This document shows, one piece after another, positions 56,303-64,000 of a stretch of 64,000 nucleotides of DNA. The first letter of the stretch is position 1. Each line of letters opens with the position of its first letter. The DNA is taken from positions 11,447,957 to 11,511,956 of the forward strand of contig OX411552.1 in the NCBI GenBank assembly GCA_948146395.1. The letters run 5' to 3'. The position numbers were made by a program, and so were the translations under genes. The DNA comes from Fragum whitleyi (taxonomy: Eukaryota; Mollusca; Bivalvia; Cardiida; Cardiidae). The notes under the pieces were generated by a model. It searched no databases, was not told where the DNA came from, and saw nothing but the letters and a program-made list of their open reading frames with translations.

Positions 56303-56424
56303 CGTTGAGCGTTTTGAATGGTTTGAGTGAGTGTTTGGAATGAACGAATGAAAGGAGCGAAGAGGGGCGATTTTGAATGGTTTTGATTGAGATGATTGTC
56401 AATTTCACGGTGTTTTTAACTGTA
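56303..56424 (+). mobile_element. Family A right-end fragment
   Basis: GGTTTGAGTGAGTGTTTGGAA through CACGGTGTTTTTAACTGTA; the left part is absent. Confidence 0.75.
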
Positions 56425-56877
56425 GTATAATATCATGATAATAAAAAGAGCATATGGTTTTCAAAAAGGTAAAACGTGAAACAAAGATAATACTCTTAAA
56501 TTATCTCTTAAAGTGTTTGTAGGCGCTCAAATGGCGTGAAATCCAATCAGCACGATTCTGCATTATACATGTATATCGAGTATGTCAGGTTTTTTTGTTT
56601 TTTTTTTAAAGGCTCAGATTTTGTGATTTTAAGCTGTATTATTGCATAAAATGTACGTTTTCGGGTCGTTCAAGGCATACGTTAACGCACTCGGGCATTA
56701 AACCATTTTTCGGGTCTCTGCAAATGTTAACTCCCTCAGAAACGCGAATTAACCCTATATTCTAAAGTAATTTAATTATCTACCTTTGATCTACCTTTGA
56801 TAAAAAAAAAATCAACTCACTTTTCTTTTTGTCAGTTGCTTTCAAATCAACACTTGCCAATCAATTCATGGAGTTAT

Positions 56878-56988
56878 TTGATCGACAAGAATGGAATGGT
56901 GGTTGTTTTGAACGATTTCAAAGCGTTTTTCGAACAATTTTTGATTTTGATCGAGAAGAATGTCAACTTTACAGTGCTCCTTACTGCA
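56878..56988 (+). mobile_element. Family A subfamily 2 right-end fragment
   Basis: CGATTTCAAAGCGTTTTTCGA, then GAGAAGAATGTCAACTTTAC, ending TTACTGCA directly against the next full copy. Confidence 0.5.
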
Positions 56989-57431
56989 TACAGTTAATAA
57001 CATCCTGAAATTAACAAGTTGAATGATATTGGAATGAGTTTGGAATGAAGTTGAATGAATGTGTGGAGCGAGATTTGATTGAAATTAAAGTGAGGTAATT
57101 CGATATCGATAATTTTGTTCAAGATGAACAAAATTTTCGATATTAATTACCTCCCTTTAACAAATATGCATACACGTTCCTTGAATAGATTTTCATGTCC
57201 TCTCGAACGCCTAATACGCTCACAAAATTCAATTATGTCAGGAAAAGCGTGAATTCTTTTATACCGAATTTTGTTTTGATTGTAGCTGTTGATCTTATTT
57301 TTCTAAGTTATTTAGGAGCGTTTGTGAATGGTAAGAGTGAGTGTTTGGAATGAATGAATGGAGCGCTGACTGGGCGATTTAGAATGATTTTGATTGGAAT
57401 GGATATCAATTTCACAATGTTCTTAGCTGTA
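56989..57431 (+). mobile_element. Family A MITE, full length
   Basis: TA CAGTTAATAACATCCTG at the left; TTCACAATGTTCTTAGCTG TA at the right. Palindrome about 57092-57152 with GATATCGATAATTTTGTTC. Confidence 0.9.
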
Positions 57432-57539
57432 TGCAATTCATATTAATTCAATTTCCCTGGCATTTTATGATGTTTGCTCAAGCACAATGTCAAGCAACAT
57501 TAATAATTTGCCAAATGCTCTTTAAATTAAATCAGTGAT

Positions 57540-57860
57540 ATAGACTTTTATCTTATATACAAGTATCCATGTGATAACATCACGTATGATATTTTTTTAT
57601 GATATCACATATTTATTTTTAAAACAAATATATAATGCGGTTATTTTTAGAAACTTGCATTTCAGTTAGAAACATCGACGAAAACAAGACAAATAGAGGT
57701 TATAAGATAAATATAATACATACTTAATGTATTGTATGAAAAAATATCAAACTCGGTTTGGGGAATTGATAATTGTCTCGGCAGAGCCTCGACAATGATC
57801 AATTCTCCCAACCTCGTTAGATATTTTTTTCTCATACAAAACACTAAGTATGTATTATAG
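57540..57860 (+). repeat. Family F copy 1 of a three-copy cluster
   Basis: It starts with ATCCATGTGATAACATC and GCGGTTATTTTTAGAAAC, then TTGCATTTCAGTTAGAAAC and ATAGAGGTTATAAGAT. It then enters the palindrome ATACTTAATG...CTCGGCAGAGCCTCG...CACTAAGTATGTAT. Confidence 0.75.
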
Positions 57861-58675
57861 GTGTATTTTCAAACCTGACTCTGACCTAGGCGTCGAGTCC
57901 ATTCCCATAGCTATATAAGTAAACCTAAGTAAGATCTAAGACAAGAACTAAATCATTTGAAAGATAATTTGTGTCTCTTTTATGTCTGTTTTATCTTTTT
58001 GAAAGAATAGCGCGGAAATTTGGCCGTTAAATATAGATTTCACGGCTCACCGGTCAAAATCTACCTATATATATCACCTTAATCTTAAAATAATTTCCAA
58101 CCGAATTAATTATTAGACTTTTATATCACGCCTACATCAAGTATTTCCACTCATACCTTCTTAAATTGGACTTGTCAAGAAAAAAGTTCAAGGTCCGGGA
58201 ACTAAATCTATTTTTACGATCGTGATAAGCCGATTTTTTCCAGACAAAGTTGGTATAAAAATAACTCCGGAGATCAATATTTCATTACAAGTTTGAATAC
58301 ATTGTACATTGAGTATATTTTGCAGTCTATTTCGAGAGATATTAAAATAGAAGGTGTGGTAGCTTCAAGACATGAAAAAGTTTCGATATCTTTTTCGTAA
58401 TAATGGAGACCTTTTACCATTTTGTTCAAGGTATTTGGTATGCACAGAATTTGAGCAAACGCATGGCATTTTCAACAATTTCGCGTGTCTGAGGCATATA
58501 TTATGTAAATACCAGGTTGTCGTCTAAAGTCATGTTGGTAATTGGTATGTTGATATTTGTTCTGAGCTCATTTTTGCATGGTGCACATTGAGCAATATAT
58601 TTGATAAAAGGTGTAATTATAATACAATGTCATGTATTAGGTGACCGCCTGATGAGGGTTTAAGACATTACCCAT
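57861..58675. other. No recognisable feature
   Basis: No supportable ORF, repeat or RNA. Confidence 0.35.
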
Positions 58676-58760
58676 CTACAATGTGCATAGTGAAGACTAT
58701 GTATAGACTGTGCAGATGCACAGGTTTGCCAGAAGCTTTGCTTTGCACACTTGTGACATT
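58676..58760. repeat. Family G inner palindrome, degraded
   Basis: GAAGACTATGTATAGACTGTG then CAGATGCACAGGTTTGCCAG and GCTTTGC. Confidence 0.5.
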
Positions 58761-58899
58761 GATGGATACACATGCTCTTTATTTTTTGTTTGGTTTCAAG
58801 CCATAACCGAAAATATTTATTGTAATCATGCTGGTAATGATAGTTCATCATAAATAGCCGATCCTCCTCATCCTTTTTCTTTCTGACTATTTGTCTCAT

Positions 58900-59130
58900 T
58901 CGGAACATCGCTCGGACTTTTCCGTAAACTGTAAAGTACCTCGGGCGTAAGAGTAGTAATTTTGGGTCATTTCTAAGGTAATTCGGCTTCTGGTTGTATT
59001 ACGATTATTGAATACGCTTGGAGAAAATCAAATTATTCAAATTCTTTCCGATCGTTTGTGGAGAACGTTTTGGCATATTGAAATTTGAAAACAAAATGCA
59101 GTAAAACACTGTGTTTTGTTATTAAATCAT
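58900..59130 (+). repeat. Inverted partner of 61784-61990
   Basis: TCGGAACATCGCTCGGACTT, TTCGGCTTCTGG and GAAAACAAAATGCAGTAAAA correspond, in reverse, to the segment at 61784-61990. Confidence 0.6.
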
Positions 59131-59296
59131 AATATGCCCTCTTTTATTCTTTCGTTGATTTTGTTTTATGCAACGTCATCCTTAGCGGGATCGTTTATGT
59201 TTCTGACATCATAGAAACCCACGTGCTAAGTGACGCGCTTTCAAGGCCGCGCCCTTATTATTCCACAGAATTGCCGAGGGTTCCCGATTGTATTTG

Positions 59297-59478
59297 TGTC
59301 TTACCAATGGGTTGAAAATCGTAGACCTATGTGAGATTGCAGCTTAAGGCTAGAAAAGGATGTAATGGTAATATTGGTGAGAGAAATACCAGGAGTCCAT
59401 TGTTAGGTGCTCCAGCAGCCGCGATTTAACTGAAAGATTGTTGGAAGCGGCGTTAAACCCCATTCAAACAAACAAATC
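59297..59478 (+). mobile_element. SINE body, tRNA head missing
   Basis: ACCAATGGGTTGAAAATCG, GGTGAGAGAAATACCAGGAG, TCCAGCAGCCGCGATTTAAC, GAAGCGGCGTTAAACCCC and an AAACAAACAAA tail. Confidence 0.75.
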
Positions 59479-59614
59479 ATCCTTTTTCTTCTCTAGCTGT
59501 ACCATTTAGTTGTACCGTGAGCTTGTGAGATCAATTACCAAGATTATGTAACATTTGCTAGCTATTTTTTTTACTCCCAATAGTTTATTTAGTTATTCAT
59601 TTTTTCATAATCAG

Positions 59615-59738
59615 TCCGGCGTTTCAAATGACAAAATGGTACAAATTGTCTGTCAATTTTCCCACGCTTTGCACGTACTCTTGTGTGAAAAGCGGGGACA
59701 ATTTAAAAAAGATTGCACCGTTTGGTCATCAGTGCTTT
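59615..59738. repeat. Family E hairpin copy
   Basis: CGTTTCAAATGACAAAATGG at the left and CACCGTTTGGTCATCAGTG at the right. Inner stem CGCTTTGCAC / TGTGAAAAGCG. Confidence 0.65.
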
Positions 59739-59832
59739 GATTTACTTTTGTTTTGAGTAGCAACGGTAAGGATGTCTTGTAGAAGTTCAAAATTCACTTG
59801 TATATCAAGTAATAAATATATCCGAAATAAAA

Positions 59833-60067
59833 CAGGGGCCCGTTTTACTTATCATATGACTATCATTATTTGTGTATTTCAATGATTACAATTGCTTCTA
59901 CAGAAGTAACTAAATATGGAATTCTGTCATGTATTCTTCTAATGACGATTCCAATAAGATATTGCAAGGCAGAATCTAACAGTGAATAAAAACACCAGGC
60001 ACGATTTGTAATTTTGACGAACGATTAATTTTTTCATAAGTTCGGAAGTTTAGTAAAACGGGCAACA
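59833..60067. mobile_element. Family D MITE, diverged copy
   Basis: GGGGCCCGTTTTACTTATC and GTTTAGTAAAACGGGC are inverted ends 235 bp apart. GACGATTCCAATAAGATATT lies at the centre and GATATTGCAAGGCAGAATCT follows. A 3-bp or shorter target duplication cannot be decided. Confidence 0.7.
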
Positions 60068-61245
60068 GGACCGTAGATTATAAAACTTTTTACGTGTTGA
60101 ACTGAGGAGTTTGTCAAATTTTGAATTCAAATAAATGTATAAACATAAAATATCATATTAATAAGTTGTTATTTATAACAACTTATTTATAGTGTATTTT
60201 ATGTTCCTACTTCTATATTAGTTACAACAGAATAGTGGCTTTTTCGCTAGTTGAAATTTGAGAAAATTTTGAGTTGATAATGACAAGTATTATAACCTCA
60301 GGCCCAGGAAAAGGGTATGATTAGAGAAGTGAATAAGCACGATTGGTTTATGTTTGAAAGATGGGCATAGTCCATATATTTGGAATGGACCAACCCAGGC
60401 TTATCTAAAATTACAAGTTAAAAATGGCAATAGGGGTGGTTTAGTATCGGATAATTAGTAGTTTGCTGTATTTAGATGGCATGCTTTTGTGGTACTGACA
60501 TTTAACAACTAAATATAAAATAATAAGGCTTGTAGTTACTATGGTTACAATAATTAGATAATAACAAATTTGGTCTTTCCTCTACCACACCTGTAAACTA
60601 TCAAGAATACAGAAAGAAAAATGGAGAAAAAAAGAAAAGACTGTTGAACCGTTCCGTTATCAAATTTCACAAATCAAAATTACCAAATTTTGGCTTAAAC
60701 TTATATAATAAGCCTTGCTTCAAGAAAATACAAAAAGCAGGACGAAATCACAGTATATAAATAATACGTGAAAATTTGTATTTTGAAAGTAAAGTATTAT
60801 TGTGCTACCCATGGTCGTCATATTGAGCCAAGTGGCCAGCTTCACTAGGGCCGAAACTTTTTGCGTTTTGCTTATTTTCTGAATCTTGAATTATACTTCT
60901 ACATTACTGTATAAGAATTGTCTGGCTTTTGGTTGACCTCCACTAGAACAAATCTCTTTCGAATTATTCTTCCCGTATAGATCTCATTATGGTTGTTCTT
61001 AGAGTGAAGGTTAATTTATTATTTGATTATTAAGACTTATGCTATTGGATGCAAATATGCGACTTTGTGTGCAGCGAAGGCTTCGACTTTACTTGTCAAT
61101 TTTTAAGCTTATTATGTTTTGGATACTCTATAAAGAACTGATTTTCTTCACAAAGAAGGTAATTCGCAAATGAGACTGAAAATAATGTTGTTATTATAAC
61201 TTTATTTGTGTGTGCTTTAATGATCTTAATTGTCGGTGAAAACAA
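60068..61245. other. No gene; one AT-rich hairpin
   Basis: ACATAAAATATCATATTAAT through GTGTATTTTATGTT (60140-60205) folds on AAGTTGTTATTTATAACAACTT. Nothing else is recognised. Confidence 0.4.
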
Positions 61246-61530
61246 ACATTTTTTGGGAGAATTGAAAATTGTCGAGGCTCTGCCGAGACAATTATCGATT
61301 CTCACAACCGAGTTAGATATTTTTCATATAATACACTTAGTATGTATTATGTTTATCTTATAACCTCTATTTGTCTTGTTTTCAACGATGTTTCTTACTG
61401 AAATGCAAGTTTCTAAAAATAACCGCATTATATCTTTGTTCTAAAACTAACTATGTGATATCATAAAAAATATCATACGGGATGTTATCATACAGATATT
61501 GGTATAGGTATAAGATAAATGGCGTTACAG
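61246..61530 (-). repeat. Family F copy 2 (inverted)
   Basis: GTCGAGGCTCTGCCGAGACAA is the centre. TTAGTATGTATTAT, then ATCTTATAACCTCTATTTG, GTTTCTTACTGAAATGCAAG and TAACCGCATTATAT follow the reverse of copy 1. Its outer left arm is replaced by unrelated sequence. Confidence 0.7.
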
Positions 61531-61531
61531 A

Positions 61532-62222
61532 TACGCAGGTTTATCCGACCCAGAAATATTCCTCGATGTAATTATTTCGTCCACATAACCATTTTTGTGA
61601 AATCAAGTCAAGGTATTGTGGGATAATGAGTTGAGGTGACAAGTCTAATTTCAGCATTCCCGATTCATGTTACTACTTCCTCTATGGGGATCTATGTGTA
61701 AATATTTATCTTTTATTAACATGGATACAAAAACAACGAAAAGAATAGTACAAACTGAACGAAAGGTTGAAATTGAGTATATAATAATTTGAAAACAAAA
61801 CGCAGTATTTTACTGCGTTTTGTTTTCAAATTATGACTTTTCGAAAAGATCTCCACTGATCGAAAAGCTTTTAAGAAATTTGTTGTTATTCATGCGCTTT
61901 GACCAAAGTACCACCAGAAGCCGAATTCGTCCGAGGTAACGGAAAAGTCCGAGGGATGTTCCGAATGGTCCCTCGTATGACGAAATCGACATTCAAACGG
62001 GCATGATATAGATCTATGTATGGCTTCACAGATACGCAGGTTGATCCGACCCAAGAAATATTCTTCGATGTATGTTTCTTCCGGAAATTTATTTTTGTGA
62101 CGTCAGAACAAGGGATTGTGTGAAAATGAATTAAGGTGACAAGTCTAATTTCAACATTCCCGATTCATGTTACTACTCCCACCATGGGGTCTATGCGTAA
62201 ATACCTAACTTTAATTAACCTA
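61532..62222 (+). repeat. Two direct repeats of about 195 bp
   Basis: ACAGATACGCAGGTTTATCC through ATTCCCGATTCATGTTACTA (61528-61730) recurs at 62028-62222 with ACAGATACGCAGGTTGATCC and AACATTCCCGATTCATGTT. The intervening 300 bp are not shared. Confidence 0.75.
61784..61834. repeat. Perfect 24-bp-arm hairpin
   Basis: ATAATTTGAAAACAAAACGC-AGTA pairs exactly with TACT-GCGTTTTGTTTTCAAATTAT across a TTT loop. It belongs to the segment mirrored at 58900-59130. Confidence 0.9.
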
Positions 62223-62437
62223 ATAACACGCAACACACCCTTTCTAGGAAAAACTCTGATACTCAAAATAACGGACGATGTTTATTTATAACCATTTCCG
62301 TAAACAGAGTGGGGGATATGTCTAGGGAATGTTTACTTTTCCGGAATAAGTAGTTAACACTGTCTTTCAGATCCATTAATCATCTGAAGTATACCTATAT
62401 TTATGTGATTGATCAGTTGTCAGTTTTTCTATATAGT

Positions 62438-62558
62438 CCTGCGTTCAGGATGACAAAACGTTGAAAAATGTTTGCAAATTATACCCGCTATATACGTGTA
62501 CTTTCATTCTTAGCGAATTATCATTTGCAAACAGCTAGTACCGTTAAAACAGAATTGG
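62438..62558. repeat. Family E hairpin copy
   Basis: TCCTGCGTTCAGGATGACAA and AAACGTTG at the left; TTTGCAAACAGCTAGTACCG at the right. The inner stem is lost. Confidence 0.6.
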
Positions 62559-62569
62559 CATCTGATCAA

Positions 62570-62912
62570 ACACTTTAATATAACTTTTACAATTTTATCT
62601 TATAATTATACATATATCCGTGTGATAACATCCCATAAGATATTTCTTTATGATATAAACATTGGTATTTTTAGAACAGTGACATAATGCGGTTATTTTT
62701 AGAAACTTGCATTTCTGTTAGCAGCATCGACGAACAGAAGGTAAATAGAGGTTATAAGATAATTATAATACAAACTTAATGCATTGTATGAAAAAATATC
62801 TAACTCATTTGTGGAAACTGATAATTGTCTCGGCAGAACCTCGACAATTATCAATTTCCCCAATATCGTTAGATATTTTTTTCAAACAAAACTATAAATA
62901 CGTATAATATAT
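62570..62912 (+). repeat. Family F copy 3
   Basis: CCGTGTGATAACATCCCATA, GCGGTTATTTTTAGAAACTT, ATAGAGGTTATAAGAT and the CTCGGCAGAACCTCG centre. It is in the same orientation as copy 1. Confidence 0.7.
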
Positions 62913-63258
62913 GTATCTATTTATTCGACGGATATACTAATAGTTTTAATATAGAAAAAAATCTTTTAAGATCAAGTGTCGTAGAGAATGGGAAAGAAAA
63001 TGTTATGGAATCAGTGAATCAAATTATTACTGATTCATTTTATTTTTTACTATTCTTTATCAATATATTGTACAAAACTTGTGCATGCATACGCTTCGCC
63101 TTGTCGTACACACGAAATTAGCATTTATTAAATCCTTTTTAATCCTTTTAATGAAAGCAATGCCAAGGATGTGAAGCGTCAACTTCATATCTTGCGCTTT
63201 AAATACGTATGTTGTTTAGCGTCTGTAAATAACTCTTTTAATTATTTGTGCTTGTTCT
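62913..63258. other. No recognisable feature
   Basis: A small repeated TCAGTGAATCAAATTATTACTGATTCA hairpin near 63011-63038; nothing else. Confidence 0.35.
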
Positions 63259-63435
63259 ACTGTTAAAAAAAACATCGAGAAATTTGCATGGTGAATTATT
63301 TTGGAACAAATATCGGACTAAAATCGCATGAGTGATACGAATAAGGTTTGAATGAAAATAAAGGGAGGTGATATGAAATCGCGTTTTCCACCCAATTAGG
63401 CGAAATTAGCGATATTCACCTTTTTAAGAAAATAT
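63259..63435 (+). mobile_element. Family A left-half fragment
   Basis: ACTGTTAAAAAAAACATCGAG, AAAGGGAGGTGATATGAAATC and GGCGAAATTAGCGATATTCACC. It runs directly into SINE sequence. Confidence 0.7.
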
Positions 63436-63578
63436 AGGTGAGATAGCAATGCTGGAGGTAGTACTGGTGACAAAAACACCAGAACCCTATTTATAGGGGC
63501 CCCAACCACCACGATATGACTGTAAAGTTGTTAAAAGCGGCGTAAAACCCCATTCAAACAAACAAACAAACAAACTAA
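63436..63578 (+). mobile_element. SINE 3' end with (AAAC)n tail
   Basis: GGTGACAAAAACACCAGAAC, CCAACCACCACGATATGACT, AAAAGCGGCGTAAAACCCC and ACAAACAAACAAACAAAC. The head is missing. Confidence 0.75.
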
Positions 63579-64000
63579 AGCTTTAAAATACAACCGCTCT
63601 TCTCGAGTGGCCGCTTAATGCTTGTAGAAGTTTAAATGTACTTTAGAAATTTAGAAGAATATCTCTGCTAGTGTTTTCTCTCGCCAACAATGTGTCGCTG
63701 TTAACGACTTGCTTCATCACGATGCCTGCCATTCCCGTATTGATTGTGAAAGATTTCAACTGAAATACGGCTATCAAATAACGAGAAAACGAGAATTTTA
63801 TTACTCCTCCATTTCGAAGATAGAAAAGGTGGCTGAAAAGGTCATTTTCAAGGTCTTCAAGAATCTTGAACACTAAGCTATTGTTAAAATTTAAACCGCC
63901 CCCTCTCGTCTATATTGATTTAGCGAAAACCACCATAACAAAACATATTCTTATTCTTATATAAGATTAGAAAGCACATGAGCACGTGCGTTTCACAGTT
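63579..64000. other. No recognisable feature to the right edge
   Basis: A 76-codon frame on - (63643-63873) has no recognised domain. RGK exons were not found here. Confidence 0.35.

Overview
This is an AT-rich eukaryotic window, most likely from a marine mollusc and probably a bivalve. The evidence is split exons with GT/AG borders, a metazoan RGK-type GTPase gene, a tRNA-derived SINE with an (AAAC)n tail, a Penelope-like element, several LINE lineages and very dense short inverted-repeat transposons. The taxon is inferred from repeat style, not proven. I see no bacterial features such as operons, Shine-Dalgarno sites or CRISPR arrays.

One host gene is recognisable. It lies on the + strand from about 49.7 kb and is the 5' part of an RGK-family (Rad/Gem/Rem/Rgk) small GTPase gene. 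Exon 1 (49816-50548) carries a long regulatory N-terminus with five RRxS motifs, a 14-3-3-like RSKSLP site and the P-loop. Exon 2 is 52850-52932. The rest of the G domain was not found and is probably beyond the right edge.

Everything else I can support is repeat. Left edge (1-3.5 kb, - strand): a lightly broken Penelope-like element with an ORF1 and an RT plus C-terminal GIY-YIG ORF2, running off the window. 3.7-12 kb: a 716-bp TIR element, a long GTCCGTC-type repeat containing a SINE, an 0.8-kb foldback element, an array of self-complementary TTCGTT/AACGAA units, and two copies of a CTACGTCGC MITE. 12.5-13.5 kb: a mariner-type element. 13.5-17.5 kb: a cluster of one dominant MITE family (family A), one copy holding a nested pogo-like MITE. 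18.7-22.2 kb: the GTCCGTC repeat again, inverted and split by a truncated LINE. 23.9-31 kb: more family A, a second LINE relic and palindromic repeats. 32.1-43.3 kb: a large tandem duplication; its first unit holds a LINE with an intact RT frame and a MITE, both absent from the second unit, which preserves the empty sites. 43.4-48.7 kb: a 102-bp hAT-like hairpin MITE with an 8-bp target duplication, more family A, and a (TTA)n tract. 54-64 kb, including the downstream intron: a 240-bp CT microsatellite, a local duplication with a MITE in one copy only, and three copies of a palindromic repeat.

Family A (CAGTTA termini, TA target sites, about 430 bp) has more than 20 full or partial copies, roughly 10 kb or 15% of the window by my count. 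It has an unusual two-level fold: outer terminal inverted repeats and a separate central palindrome. Family letters used below: A = CAGTTA MITE; B = CTACGTCGC MITE; C = GTCCGTC/GAGCTATTGT long repeat; D = GCCCGTTTTACT palindromic MITE; E = CCTGCGTTCAGG hairpin; F = CTCGGCAGAGCCTCG palindrome; G = AGCCTGTGCGTG MITE.
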